A stretch of DNA of 64,000 bases from positions 1,922,001 to 1,986,000 of the forward strand of contig OY970183.1 of the NCBI GenBank assembly GCA_963708155.1, given 5' to 3'. The stretch is from Methylovirgula sp963708155 (lineage in GTDB: Bacteria > Pseudomonadota > Alphaproteobacteria > Rhizobiales > Beijerinckiaceae). Under the pieces are notes generated by a model. The model made no database searches, had not been told where the DNA came from, and saw nothing but the letters and a program-made list of their open reading frames with translations. Positions 17,923 through 26,453 of this stretch are shown piece after piece (position 1 is the first letter of the stretch; every line of letters starts with the position of its first letter). Both the position numbers and the translations under genes were made by a program.

Positions 17923-18558
17923 ATGGCATTGCAGCTTGGCGACATCGCGCCCGATTTCGAGGCACAGACGACGGAAGGCCCGATCAAGTTCCACGACTAC
18001 ATCAACAATTCCTGGGCGGTGCTCTTTTCGCACCCCAAGAATTTCACGCCGATCTGCACGACGGAGCTTGGCTATACGGCGAAATTGAAGCCCGAGTTCG
18101 ACAAGCGCGGCGTCAAGGTCATCGGCCTTAGCGTCGATCCGCTGACCGCGCACGAGAAGTGGTCGGACGACATCAAGGAAACCCAGGGCTATGCGCTCAA
18201 TTTTCCGCTGATCGCCGATCCGGAGCGCAAGGTCGCCAACCTCTATGGGATGATCCATCCCAACGCCAGCGACACGCTCACGGTCCGCTCGGTGTTCGTC
18301 ATCGGCCCGGACAAGAAGATCAAGCTGAGCCTCACCTATCCGGCAAGCACCGGCCGCAATTTCGATGAGATCCTGCGCGTGATCGATTCGCTGCAACTGA
18401 CCGCGAAGCATCAGGTCGCGACGCCGGTCAACTGGAAGGCGGGCGAGGACGTTATCATTGTCCCGGCCGTGTCCGATGAAGAGGCGAAGAAGAAATATCC
18501 CGAAGGCTGGAAGGCGCCGCGCCCCTATCTTCGCATCGTCCCCGCGCCGCTTAGCTAA
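17923..18558 (+). CDS. 1-Cys peroxiredoxin (Prx6 type)
   Basis: 211 residues from ATG 17923 behind GGAGAGGCG; the 42 open codons upstream are not part of the family. Peroxidatic Cys45 lies in HPKNFTPICTTELG, with the Thr and Arg partners of the Prx active site (the Arg near TLTVRSVFVIG). The long C-terminal extension (VNWKAGEDVIIVPAVSDEEA, then GWKAPRPYLR) is that of the Prx6 subfamily, and there is no resolving Cys. It reduces hydrogen and alkyl peroxides. The next gene is cysK. Confidence 0.93.
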   Translation: MALQLGDIAPDFEAQTTEGPIKFHDYINNSWAVLFSHPKNFTPICTTELGYTAKLKPEFDKRGVKVIGLSVDPLTAHEKWSDDIKETQGYALNFPLIADPERKVANLYGMIHPNASDTLTVRSVFVIGPDKKIKLSLTYPASTGRNFDEILRVIDSLQLTAKHQVATPVNWKAGEDVIIVPAVSDEEAKKKYPEGWKAPRPYLRIVPAPLS

Positions 18559-18623
18559 GGCAGCGTCAGTAAGGGCGGACATGTTCCGCTTTCACAGTTT
18601 CGCTTGGAATTTGATATTGAGAG

Positions 18624-18639
18624 GCCGACATCTGTCGGC
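18624..18639. promoter_or_regulatory. Perfect 16-bp palindrome in the cysK leader
   Basis: GCCGACA-TC-TGTCGGC, 7-bp arms with a 2-bp centre, ending only a few bases before the cysK ribosome-binding site (GGGAGAAGA). It could be a DNA operator; a hairpin with a 2-nt loop is less stable in RNA. Its function is not known. Confidence 0.4.
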
Positions 18640-18652
18640 AGGGAGAAGAAAA

Positions 18653-19642
18653 ATGGCGCAGGCCGCAAACAAGGAAGCCGGAAGCGTGGCCCACGTGCCG
18701 GGCCGCGGGCGGATCTACAATTCCATCGTCGAGACGGTCGGCGATACGCCGCTGGTCCGGCTCGACAAGCTCGCCAAGGAGAAGGGCGTCAAGGCAAACC
18801 TGCTCGCCAAGCTTGAGTTCTTCAATCCGCTCAGCAGCGTGAAAGACCGGATCGGCGTTGCCATGATCGAGGCGGCGGAAGCGGCCGGCAAGATTTCACC
18901 CGATCGCACGGTGCTGATCGAACCCACATCCGGCAACACCGGCATCGCGCTCGCCTTTGTCGCCGCGGCGAAAGGCTATCGGCTGATTCTTGTAATGCCG
19001 GAATCGATGTCGATCGAACGGCGCAAAATGCTCGCGCTGCTCGGCGCCGAACTGGTGCTGACTCCCGCCCCGCAGGGCATGAAGGGCGCCATCGCCAAGG
19101 CGCAGGAGCTGGCCAACGCGACGACCGGCGCCTACACGTTGCAGCAATTCGAGAACCCCGCGAATCCCGAGATTCACCGGCGCACGACGGCAGAGGAAAT
19201 CTGGAACGACACCAAGGGCGAAGTGGATGTCCTCGTTTCCGGCGTCGGCACCGGCGGCACGCTGACCGGCGTCGCACAGGTGCTCAAGCCGCGCCGGCCC
19301 AGCCTTCGCATCGTGGCGGTCGAGCCGGAGGATTCGCCGGTTCTGTCCGGTGGCCATCCCGGCCCGCACAAGATTCAGGGCATTGGCGCCGGCTTCGTTC
19401 CCGCAATTCTCGATCGCGGCCAGATCGACGAGGTGATCACGGTCGGCAATCAGACGGCGTTCGACATCGCCCGTCTGGTCGCCCGGCTCGAGGGTGTTCC
19501 GGTCGGCATTTCCTCCGGCGCGGCCTTGGCGGCGGCGATCGAGATAGGCGCGCGCGATGAATTCGCTGGCAAGAACATCGTGGTCATCATCCCCTCCTTT
19601 GCCGAACGCTATCTCTCGACGGCTTTGTTCGACGGGCTGTAA
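18653..19642 (+). CDS. cysK: Cysteine synthase A (O-acetylserine sulfhydrylase)
   Basis: 329 residues from ATG 18653. PLP enzyme forming cysteine from O-acetylserine and sulfide. PLP lysine Lys64 is in NPLSSVKDRIG, the substrate loop is EPTSGNTGIALA, the PLP phosphate loop is SGVGTGGTLTGV, and the C-terminal serine loop is GISSGAALAAA. The N-terminus is about 18 residues longer than typical. It sits 94 bp downstream of the peroxiredoxin gene, with the palindrome at 18624-18639 between them. Confidence 0.95.
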   Translation: MAQAANKEAGSVAHVPGRGRIYNSIVETVGDTPLVRLDKLAKEKGVKANLLAKLEFFNPLSSVKDRIGVAMIEAAEAAGKISPDRTVLIEPTSGNTGIALAFVAAAKGYRLILVMPESMSIERRKMLALLGAELVLTPAPQGMKGAIAKAQELANATTGAYTLQQFENPANPEIHRRTTAEEIWNDTKGEVDVLVSGVGTGGTLTGVAQVLKPRRPSLRIVAVEPEDSPVLSGGHPGPHKIQGIGAGFVPAILDRGQIDEVITVGNQTAFDIARLVARLEGVPVGISSGAALAAAIEIGARDEFAGKNIVVIIPSFAERYLSTALFDGL

Positions 19643-19650
19643 TCCCGATT

Positions 19651-19762
19651 TTCGTCCTCATCCTTCGAGACGCAAGCTGTGCTTGCTCCTCAGGATGAGG
19701 ACGAAAGGTTTTCCGGAAACCTCATCCTGAGGAGCGCCTGAGGCGCGTCTCGAAGGATGAGG
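19651..19762. repeat. Palindromic intergenic repeat family 2, two inverted units
   Basis: Unit A (19651-19706) starts TTCGTCCTCATCCTTCGAG and ends with its inverse, GGATGAGGACGAA. Unit B (about 19720-19762) runs CCTCATCCTGAGGAGCGC to GTCTCGAAGGATGAGG and is an inverted partner of A. Similar elements with CTTCGAGACGC and CTCAGGATGAGG arms are widespread between genes in Rhizobiales. No protein is encoded. Confidence 0.8.
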
Positions 19763-19827
19763 CCGCCGCTTGACCTCGGCGCGGGGCGATGCGAAAGGCT
19801 CGCCTCCTCGTGTGAGCCCAATCCTTC

Positions 19828-20826
19828 ATGACCGAACCCAGCCTCGAAATTCTCGGCATCGGCAATGCCATTGTCGATGTCCTCGCTCCGTGCGACGACG
19901 ATTTTCTCCTTGCCCACGGCCTCAACAAGGGCAGCATGTCGCTGATCGACGAAGCGACGGCGGAAAGGCTCTATGAGGCGATGGGGCAGACCATCGTCGT
20001 CTCGGGCGGCTCCGCAGCCAATACGATCATCGGCGCCGCCGGGCTCGGCGCGCGCGCGGCTTTCATCGGCAAGGTAAAGCACGATGACCTTGGCCACATG
20101 TTTACGCACGATATCCGTGCGGCGAAGGTCGATTTCGAGACCAGGCCCGCGACGGACGGCCCGGCCAGTGCGCGCTGCCTTATCCTGGTGACGCCGGACG
20201 GGCAGCGGACGATGCAGACTTTTCTCGGCGCGTGCCAAGCGTTGAGCGAGGCCGATATCGATGCGGCGCGCGTCGCCGCGGCGCAGATCACCTATCTCGA
20301 AGGTTATCTCTGGGATCCACCCGCCGCCAAGACAGCGTTTCTCAAGGCTGCCGGCATTGCTCATGCGGCGGGACGCAAGGTGGCGCTCACCCTTTCGGAT
20401 GCTTTCTGCGTCGATCGCTATCGCGACGAATTTCTTGAGCTGATCCGCAGCCGCGCAATCGACATTCTCTTCGCCAACGAGAGCGAATTGCATGCGCTCT
20501 ATCAGACGGCTGATTTCAAGACGGCCGTCGCACAATTGCGCGAAGAAGATATTTTGGCGGCGGTGACACGCAGCGAGAAGGGCTCGCTCATTGTCACGCG
20601 CGAGGAAACGCATGCGGTGAACGCTTTCCCGATCGACAATCTCGTCGATACGACCGGCGCGGGCGATCTTTTCGCCGCCGGGTTTCTGGCCGGCCTGTCG
20701 CGCGAGCAGAGCCTGACGGATTGCGCGCGGCTCGGCGCGCTTGCGGCGGCTGAAGTCATCCAGCATTACGGCGCAAGGCCGCAGACAGACCTGAAGGCGC
20801 TCGCGGCGGAGAACGGGCTGCTTTGA
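19828..20826 (+). CDS. PfkB-family carbohydrate/nucleoside kinase (adenosine kinase-like)
   Basis: 332 residues. The ribokinase/PfkB signatures are clear: the N-terminal GIGNAIVDVLA, the substrate loop VVSGGSAANTIIGAAGLGAR, and the catalytic anion-hole motif DNLVDTTGAGDLFAAGFLAG with the base Asp. The type with SGGSAANT and a YLEGYLWDPP segment is the alphaproteobacterial adenosine kinase group, so phosphorylation of adenosine is the likeliest reaction. It stands alone between two repeat elements. Confidence 0.88.
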   Translation: MTEPSLEILGIGNAIVDVLAPCDDDFLLAHGLNKGSMSLIDEATAERLYEAMGQTIVVSGGSAANTIIGAAGLGARAAFIGKVKHDDLGHMFTHDIRAAKVDFETRPATDGPASARCLILVTPDGQRTMQTFLGACQALSEADIDAARVAAAQITYLEGYLWDPPAAKTAFLKAAGIAHAAGRKVALTLSDAFCVDRYRDEFLELIRSRAIDILFANESELHALYQTADFKTAVAQLREEDILAAVTRSEKGSLIVTREETHAVNAFPIDNLVDTTGAGDLFAAGFLAGLSREQSLTDCARLGALAAAEVIQHYGARPQTDLKALAAENGLL

Positions 20827-20834
20827 GAGATTCC

Positions 20835-20917
20835 GTCATTGCGAGCGAAGCGAAGCAATCTAGAAATCTTGCTTTGGACTACTGGATTGCTTCGTCGCGG
20901 TCGCTCCTCGCAATGAC
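20835..20917. repeat. Palindromic intergenic repeat, family 1, copy 2
   Basis: Begins GTCATTGCGAGCGAAGCGAA and ends CTCCTCGCAATGAC, with the same arms as 11620-11693. It fills the gap between the convergent kinase gene and coaA and can fold as a long hairpin, so it may act as a bidirectional transcription end. Confidence 0.85.
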
Positions 20918-20923
20918 GCGCCG

Positions 20924-21886
20924 CTAAAGCTTTCTTAGTTCCACTGTCTGGATCGCGTGTTGCGCGTCCTTGGTGAGCACGAGGCTGGCACGAGCCCGCG
21001 TCGGCAGAATGTTTTCATGCAGGTTGCGCAGGTTGATCCGCGTCCAGATATCGCGCGCCATCGCCTCTGCCTCGTCCTGCGGCATGTCGGCATATTTGCG
21101 GAAGTAGGACCGCGGATCGCGGAAGGCGGTCTCGCGCAGCCGCAGGAAGCGGTTGATGTACCATTGCTCGAGATCGTTCTCGTCGGCGTCGAGATAGACG
21201 GAGAAATCGAAGAAATCCGAGACGAAGGCGCTGGCGTTTCCATGTTTCACCGGGCGCCCGGGTTGCAGCACGTTCAGCCCTTCGACGATGAGAATGTCGG
21301 GCCGGTCGACGGTGACGAAATCGTCCGGCAAGATGTCATAGGTGAGATGCGAATAGACCGGCGCGCGGACATTCTGCGTGCCCGCCTTGATGTCCGAAAG
21401 AAAATTGATGAGCGCCGGGCTGTCGTAGCTCTCGGGAAAGCCCTTCTTATTCATCAAGCCCTCGGCCTCGAGAACGGCGTTCGGATAAAGAAAGCCGTCG
21501 GTGGTGACGAGCTGCACTTTCGGCGTATTCGGCCAGCGCGAGAGCAGAGCGCGCATCACCCGCGCCAGCGTCGACTTGCCGGCGGCGACCGAGCCGCCGA
21601 CGCCGATGATATAGGGCACCTTGCCGTCCTCGGTGCCGAGAAAGCGGTGCGTTGCCTTGTAGAGCCCTTGCGTCGCGGCGACATAAAGCGCGAGCAGGCG
21701 CGACAACGGCAGATAGATTTCGATGATTTCTTCGAGCGACAAGGGTTCGCCGAGCGAACGCAACCGGCTCACGTCGTCGAGCGTCAGCGTCAGCGGCGTA
21801 TCGGCGCGCAAAGCCGCCCATTCGCTTCGGCTGAAGCGGTGATAGGGCGAGAGAACCGCCGGAGGCTGCGTAACGCGCTCGTCCAT
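20924..21886 (-). CDS. coaA: Type I pantothenate kinase
   Basis: 320 residues from the ATG at 21886, preceded by GGGAG; the reading frame is open 19 codons further but without family similarity. Phosphorylates pantothenate, the first step of coenzyme A synthesis. The P-loop is GVGGSVAAGKSTLARVM; also visible are the YHRFSRSEWAALR start region, the LVTTDGFLYPNAVLE segment and the IVEGLNVLQPG block. It ends the leftward his operon, about 100 bp after hisE. Confidence 0.94.
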   Translation of the reverse strand: MDERVTQPPAVLSPYHRFSRSEWAALRADTPLTLTLDDVSRLRSLGEPLSLEEIIEIYLPLSRLLALYVAATQGLYKATHRFLGTEDGKVPYIIGVGGSVAAGKSTLARVMRALLSRWPNTPKVQLVTTDGFLYPNAVLEAEGLMNKKGFPESYDSPALINFLSDIKAGTQNVRAPVYSHLTYDILPDDFVTVDRPDILIVEGLNVLQPGRPVKHGNASAFVSDFFDFSVYLDADENDLEQWYINRFLRLRETAFRDPRSYFRKYADMPQDEAEAMARDIWTRINLRNLHENILPTRARASLVLTKDAQHAIQTVELRKL

Positions 21887-21988
21887 GAATCTCCCGGCTG
21901 CCTGGCGCCGTTGGAGGAGATGTGGCGCTATTTTAGACGACAATTCTATTTTTGAAACCGGCCAAATGGAGGATTGATCTGCCCGATG

Positions 21989-22309
21989 TCAGGCTTTTCG
22001 GGAGGCTTTTTCCGCGTGGCCGGACTGGCGCGTGCGCCGCCCGAGTTCGGCCAGAACCTCGCCAAGCGCCACGCCGCGCGCCTGAAGCACGACAAGCAGA
22101 TGATAGAGCAGGTCGGCGCTTTCGCCGACGAGCGCCGCGTGCTCGCCCTCGATAGCGGCGATCACGGTTTCGACCGCTTCCTCGCCGAGCTTCTTCGCGG
22201 CGCGGGCAGGACCGGCGGCGAGCAGGGATTTGGTATAGGACGTTTCCGCGCTCGCCCCGGCGCGTTCGGCGATAATGGCGGCGAGATCGTCGAGAGTGAA
22301 ATCGCTCAT
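21989..22309 (-). CDS. hisE: Phosphoribosyl-ATP pyrophosphatase
   Basis: 106 residues from ATG 22309 (MSDFTLDDLAAIIAER), 7 bp after the hisF stop. Hydrolyses PR-ATP in histidine synthesis. The all-alpha MazG-like core is visible, with the acidic metal-binding helices GEEAVETVIAAIEGEH and ESADLLYHLLVVLQARG. HisI is not fused to it and is not in this window. Confidence 0.93.
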   Translation of the reverse strand: MSDFTLDDLAAIIAERAGASAETSYTKSLLAAGPARAAKKLGEEAVETVIAAIEGEHAALVGESADLLYHLLVVLQARGVALGEVLAELGRRTRQSGHAEKASRKA

Positions 22310-22316
22310 TTGGTCC

Positions 22317-23108
22317 TCACGCGACCGCATCCGCGGCCGCTGCAATGCCGTCGAGGCGGATCGCGACGCCGTGCTTGGCCATATAGCTCTTGGCTTCGGC
22401 GATGCTGAATTCGCCGAAATGGAAGATCGAGGCGGCGAGCACGGCGGTCGCGCCGCCGTCGCGGATGCCTTCGACGAGATGATCGAGATTGCCGACGCCG
22501 CCTGAAGCAATGACCGGCACGTTGACAGCCTCCGCGACAGCGCGGGTCAGCGCGATGTCGAAACCCGATTTCGTGCCGTCGCGATCCATCGAGGTAAGCA
22601 GGATTTCGCCGGCCCCGAGGCTGACGACCTCGCGCGCATAATCGATGGCGTCGATGCCCGTCGGCTCGCGGCCGCCGTGGGTGAAGATTTCCCAGCGGCC
22701 GGGCGCCACTTGCTTCGCGTCGATGGCGACGACGATGCACTGGCTGCCGAATTTCTCCGCGCCGGCGCGGACGAATTCGCGATTCTGTACGGCGGCGGTA
22801 TTGATGCCGACCTTGTCGGCGCCGGCGAGCAGAAGATTGCGAATGTCGTCGACGGTGCGCACGCCGCCGCCGACCGTGAGCGGCATGAAGCAGGCTTCCG
22901 CCGTGCGCCGCACGACATCGAGCAGCGTGCCGCGATTCTCATGGCTCGCGGTGATGTCGAGAAAGCAGAGTTCGTCCGCGCCCGCCGCATCATAGGCGAT
23001 GGCGCTGGCGACGGGATCGCCCGCATCGCGCAGGCCGACGAAATTGACTCCCTTGACGACGCGGCCGTCCTTCACGTCGAGACAAGGGATGACGCGCGCT
23101 TTAAGCAA
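22317..23108 (-). CDS. hisF: Imidazole glycerol phosphate synthase cyclase subunit
   Basis: 263 residues. The start is the TTG at 23108, which overlaps the end of hisA (TTGCTTAA); the open frame beyond it is antisense to hisA-like sequence and has no homology. TIM-barrel cyclase with catalytic Asp in IPCLDVKDGRVVKG and SQCIVVAIDAK, and phosphate-binding loops TVGGGVRTVDD and ASGGVGN. It works with HisH to form imidazole glycerol phosphate and AICAR. Confidence 0.95.
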   Translation of the reverse strand: MLKARVIPCLDVKDGRVVKGVNFVGLRDAGDPVASAIAYDAAGADELCFLDITASHENRGTLLDVVRRTAEACFMPLTVGGGVRTVDDIRNLLLAGADKVGINTAAVQNREFVRAGAEKFGSQCIVVAIDAKQVAPGRWEIFTHGGREPTGIDAIDYAREVVSLGAGEILLTSMDRDGTKSGFDIALTRAVAEAVNVPVIASGGVGNLDHLVEGIRDGGATAVLAASIFHFGEFSIAEAKSYMAKHGVAIRLDGIAAAADAVA

Positions 23109-23853
23109 GGCTCTTCTCCGCCGCGCGAACCATCGCCAAAGCCGCCTGCGGATCGAGGCGGCCGTCGTAGAGCGCGCGGCCGGTGATCGCGCCTTCGAGC
23201 TTGGCGCAATCGGGCTGCACCAATCGCTCCACATCCGCGAGCGAGGCGAGGCCACCGGAAGCGATGACGGGAATCGAGATCGCATCAGCCAGGGCGAGCG
23301 TCGCCTCGATGTTCAAGCCTTTCAGCGCGCCGTCGCGATTGATGTCCGTGTAGATGACGGCGGCGACGCCGGCGTCTTCGAATTTCGCGGCGAGGTCGGC
23401 GACCTTCATTTCGGTCGTTTCCGCCCAGCCTGCGACGGCGACTTTTCCATCCCGTGCGTCGATTCCGACAGCGATTTGACCGGGAAAGCGCCGTGCCGCG
23501 TCGCGCACGAAATCGGGGTCGCGCACTGCTGCCGTGCCGATGATGACGCGAGCGATGCCTTTGCCGAGCCAGGCTTCGACCGTGCGCAGATCGCGGATGC
23601 CGCCGCCAAGTTGCACAGGCATGGTGACGCGGGCGAGAATCGCATCCACGGCCTCCGCATTTGCGGGCTTGCCGGCGAAGGCGCCGTCGAGATCGACGAC
23701 ATGGAGATAGGTGAAGCCCTGCCGCTCGAAGGCTTGCGCCTGCGCCGCCGGGTTGGTGTTGAACACGGTTGCCTTGTCCATGTCGCCATAGAGCAGGCGC
23801 ACGCATTCGCCGTTCTTGAGATCGATTGCGGGGAAAAGGATCACGGCTGCCAC
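23101..23853 (-). CDS. hisA: Phosphoribosylformimino-5-aminoimidazole carboxamide ribotide isomerase
   Basis: 250 residues. TIM-barrel isomerase related to HisF, with catalytic Asp in FPAIDLKNGECVRL, the duplicated-barrel loops QLGGGIRDLRTVEAWL and ASGGLASLADVERL, and YTDINRDGALKG. It overlaps hisH by 13 bp and hisF by 8 bp, so translation of the cluster is tightly linked. Confidence 0.95.
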   Translation of the reverse strand: MAAVILFPAIDLKNGECVRLLYGDMDKATVFNTNPAAQAQAFERQGFTYLHVVDLDGAFAGKPANAEAVDAILARVTMPVQLGGGIRDLRTVEAWLGKGIARVIIGTAAVRDPDFVRDAARRFPGQIAVGIDARDGKVAVAGWAETTEMKVADLAAKFEDAGVAAVIYTDINRDGALKGLNIEATLALADAISIPVIASGGLASLADVERLVQPDCAKLEGAITGRALYDGRLDPQAALAMVRAAEKSLA

Positions 23854-24488
23854 CGCAGGAAGTTGGCGATCAAGGCAAGTCCCAATCTTTGACTCTTCTC
23901 GGGATGAAATTGCGTCCCGACGATATTGTCATGGCCGACGATGGCGACGATCGGGCCGCCATAATCCGTGACCGCGACGACTTCATCCTCCGGAACGTCC
24001 TTAAAGGCGAAGGAATGGACGAAATAAGCGTGCAGACCATCCGGTCCGGTCGGAATGTTCGCGAGCAGGGGATGCGCCCGATCGGAAGCGAGCGTGTTCC
24101 AGCCCATGTGCGGAATTTGGAGATCGCCGGCGGGCTCGATCGCGGCGACATCGCCGCCAATCCAGCCAAGGCCTTCGGTCGTCTCGTGTTCGAGTCCACG
24201 CTCCGCCATCAGTTGCATGCCGACGCAAATGCCGAGGAAGGGACGGCCTTGCTGGCGCACGCGCTCTTCCAGAGCGTCGATCATCCCCGGCACGGCCTCA
24301 AGCCCGCGGCGGCAATCGGCGAAGGCGCCGACACCGGGCAGCACGATGCGCTCGGCCCGCGCGACCATTTCCGGATCGCCGGTGACTTTGATCTCGGTGT
24401 CAATGCCGGCTTCGCGCGCAGCGCGTTCAAAGGCCTTGTGCGCCGAGTGCAGATTCCCGGAACCATAGTCGACGATGGCGACGCTCAC
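23841..24488 (-). CDS. hisH: Imidazole glycerol phosphate synthase glutaminase subunit
   Basis: 215 residues from the GTG at 24488 (VSVAIVDYGSGNLHS), which overlaps the DUF2628 stop. Class I glutamine amidotransferase with the nucleophile in GRPFLGICVGMQLM (Cys), and His and Glu in GTQFHPEKSQRLG. It supplies ammonia to HisF. The long open frame upstream of the GTG is antisense noise. Confidence 0.94.
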   Translation of the reverse strand: MSVAIVDYGSGNLHSAHKAFERAAREAGIDTEIKVTGDPEMVARAERIVLPGVGAFADCRRGLEAVPGMIDALEERVRQQGRPFLGICVGMQLMAERGLEHETTEGLGWIGGDVAAIEPAGDLQIPHMGWNTLASDRAHPLLANIPTGPDGLHAYFVHSFAFKDVPEDEVVAVTDYGGPIVAIVGHDNIVGTQFHPEKSQRLGLALIANFLRWQP

Positions 24489-24991
24489 CGCGCATCCTCC
24501 GGGTGTGGAAACAGGCCGACGATATCGCTGTGAGGCGTTGTTGCCCGAGCCGTCGCCGCATCGTTGATTTTCACCGGCGGCAGCGGCGGGGGGATCGCGC
24601 GAAGTGCGCGGTCGTAATAGCTGCGCTCGGCGTCGACACGGCGGATGCCGGCCGCAACGTCCGAGAGGCGGAAGCCGCGCTGCGTGAGTTCGCGCCGCCG
24701 CAGCCCGTTGCCTTCGAGCCCGAGCAGAAATTCGAGCAACAGCGCGATCCAAAAGATCGTGCCATCGCCCAGATAGCGCGGCGCGACGAGCGTCAGCAGA
24801 CCGAACAAAGCGAACCAGACGAGCAGGGTGCCCCAGAGCCGGTGCCAGGCGAGCCACAATGGCCCGAGGAAAAAGGCGGCGCGCGAAAACCCTTCGCGGA
24901 CGAAAACAGCATCCGGCAAAGCAGCGTAGCGGTCGGCCTCGGACGGAGCCCTTTGGCCGAAATCGGGGACGTAAACCGTGTAAACGGCCAT
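24485..24991 (-). CDS. DUF2628 membrane protein inside the his operon
   Basis: 168 residues. An N-terminal cytoplasmic part (AVYTVYVPDFG, then the conserved FVREGFSRAAFFLGPLWLAWHRLW) leads into two to three membrane segments (LLVWFALFGLLTLV and TIFWIALLLEFLLGLEG), ending in a Pro-rich tail. The FVREGFSWAAF-like motif is that of DUF2628. The function is unknown; its place between hisB and hisH is common in Rhizobiales. Confidence 0.85.
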   Translation of the reverse strand: MAVYTVYVPDFGQRAPSEADRYAALPDAVFVREGFSRAAFFLGPLWLAWHRLWGTLLVWFALFGLLTLVAPRYLGDGTIFWIALLLEFLLGLEGNGLRRRELTQRGFRLSDVAAGIRRVDAERSYYDRALRAIPPPLPPVKINDAATARATTPHSDIVGLFPHPEDAR

Positions 24992-25057
24992 AGTCTCTTC
25001 GTTCCTAAATAAGCGGTCGCATCGCCCATCTCCCCTCTGGCAGGGAACGGGGATGCT

Positions 25058-25651
25058 CTAGCCCGCCAGCGACCCCTTGGTCGAGGGAATTTCGTCGCTG
25101 CGGCGCGGGTCGATGGCGACGGCAGCCCTCAGCGCCCGGGCCACCCCTTTGAATGCCGATTCAGCGATATGGTGGCTATTCTCGCCATATAGGGTCTCGA
25201 TGTGCAGATTCATCCCTGCGTGCGTCGTCAGCGCCTGGAAGAATTCGCGCACGAGTTCGGTGTCGAATTCGCCGATCTTCGGCCGCGTGAACACGGTCCG
25301 GAAGACAAGATAGGGGCGCCCCGAAAGATCGATCGCCACGCGTGTCAGCGTCTCGTCCATCGGCTGGAGAGCGTCGGCGAAGCGGGTGATGCCGCGCGCA
25401 TCGCCCAAAGCCTGGCGGATCGCCTGTCCGAGCGCGATGCCGGTGTCCTCGACCGTGTGATGCGGGTCGATGTGCAGGTCGCCCTTGGCGGCGACGTCGA
25501 TATCGATCAGCGAATGCCGCGCGATCTGGTCCAGCATATGGTCGAAGAAGCCGACGCCGGTCGAAATGTTCGATACGCCGGTTCCGTCGAGATCGACACG
25601 GACCTCGATGGCGGTTTCCTTGGTTTTGCGGGCGATCTGGGCTTTGCGCAT
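25058..25651 (-). CDS. hisB: Imidazoleglycerol-phosphate dehydratase
   Basis: 197 residues, monofunctional type without the phosphatase domain. Mn-binding His motifs DPHHTVEDTGIALG and NSHHIAESAFKG, plus GVGFFDHMLDQIARH. First gene of the leftward operon hisB-DUF2628-hisH-hisA-hisF-hisE-coaA. Its start is divergent from hslV, with about 235 bp between them. Confidence 0.96.
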   Translation of the reverse strand: MRKAQIARKTKETAIEVRVDLDGTGVSNISTGVGFFDHMLDQIARHSLIDIDVAAKGDLHIDPHHTVEDTGIALGQAIRQALGDARGITRFADALQPMDETLTRVAIDLSGRPYLVFRTVFTRPKIGEFDTELVREFFQALTTHAGMNLHIETLYGENSHHIAESAFKGVARALRAAVAIDPRRSDEIPSTKGSLAG

Positions 25652-25806
25652 GAGAGAAATCGAAAATCCTGAGGCCGCGCCATGCGGCGGCCGGACAATA
25701 GAGCATTTTTACGTAAAGAGAAAACCAAGGCGGGGAAAGTGGCCGTGAAGTGCATGATATGATTTATTTTTTTGCGCGCGGCGGCGCGCGTTAATGCTTC
25801 GCCGCT

Positions 25807-25835
25807 CTTGCCAGCGGCGCGCCAACTCCATAGAT
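25807..25835 (+). promoter_or_regulatory. Candidate heat-shock (RpoH) promoter of hslV
   Basis: CTTG at 25807-25810, 17 bases, then CCATAGAT at 25828-25835, about 50 bp before the hslV start. This resembles the alphaproteobacterial RpoH pattern CTTG-N17-CCTATAT. hslVU is heat-shock controlled in other bacteria. The match is by eye only. Confidence 0.35.
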
Positions 25836-25886
25836 GGGGACGGTCTTCGCATCGCCGTGCCGCGGCATTTTCGTGAGTATTTCGTA

Positions 25887-26453
25887 ATGTCCGAACTGCC
25901 CCCAAGGCATGAAACCTGGCACGGAACGACAATCATCATGGTTCGCAAGGGCGGCCAGACCGTTATCGGCGGCGACGGCCAGGTGACCATTGGCCAGACC
26001 ATCATCAAGGGCAACGCCAAGAAAGTGCGCCGGCTCGCCAAGGGCGAGGTGATCGGCGGTTTCGCTGGCGCGACGGCTGACGCCTTCACGCTGTTCGAGC
26101 GGCTCGAAGGCAAGCTTGAGCAGTACCCCGGCCAGCTCGTGCGCGCCTGTGTCGAGCTTGCCAAGGATTGGCGTACCGACCGTTATCTGCGCCGGCTCGA
26201 AGCCATGATGCTGGTCGCCGACAAGGAGGCGGGCCTCGTCCTCACGGGTAATGGCGATGTGCTGGAGCCCGAGGCAACGCCGGACGGCAGTGTGATGGGC
26301 ATCGGTTCGGGCGGCAATTACGCACTCGCTGCCGGCCGCGCGCTGCTCTCCACCGACGCCGACGCCGCAACCATCGCGCGCCGCGCTCTCGATATTGCTG
26401 CCGACATCTGCGTTTACACCAACCGGAATGTCGTCATCGAGAGCCTGCCATGA
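25887..26453 (+). CDS. hslV: ATP-dependent protease subunit HslV
   Basis: 188 residues from ATG 25887. N-terminal-nucleophile peptidase: the catalytic Thr is residue 14, exposed after removal of a 13-residue propeptide (ends ETWHG before TTIIMVRKGG). Also seen are GGDGQVTIGQTIIKGNAKKVRR and the GSGGNYALAAGRAL block. It forms a double hexamer with HslU. The stop overlaps the next gene (ATGA). Confidence 0.95.
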   Translation: MSELPPRHETWHGTTIIMVRKGGQTVIGGDGQVTIGQTIIKGNAKKVRRLAKGEVIGGFAGATADAFTLFERLEGKLEQYPGQLVRACVELAKDWRTDRYLRRLEAMMLVADKEAGLVLTGNGDVLEPEATPDGSVMGIGSGGNYALAAGRALLSTDADAATIARRALDIAADICVYTNRNVVIESLP

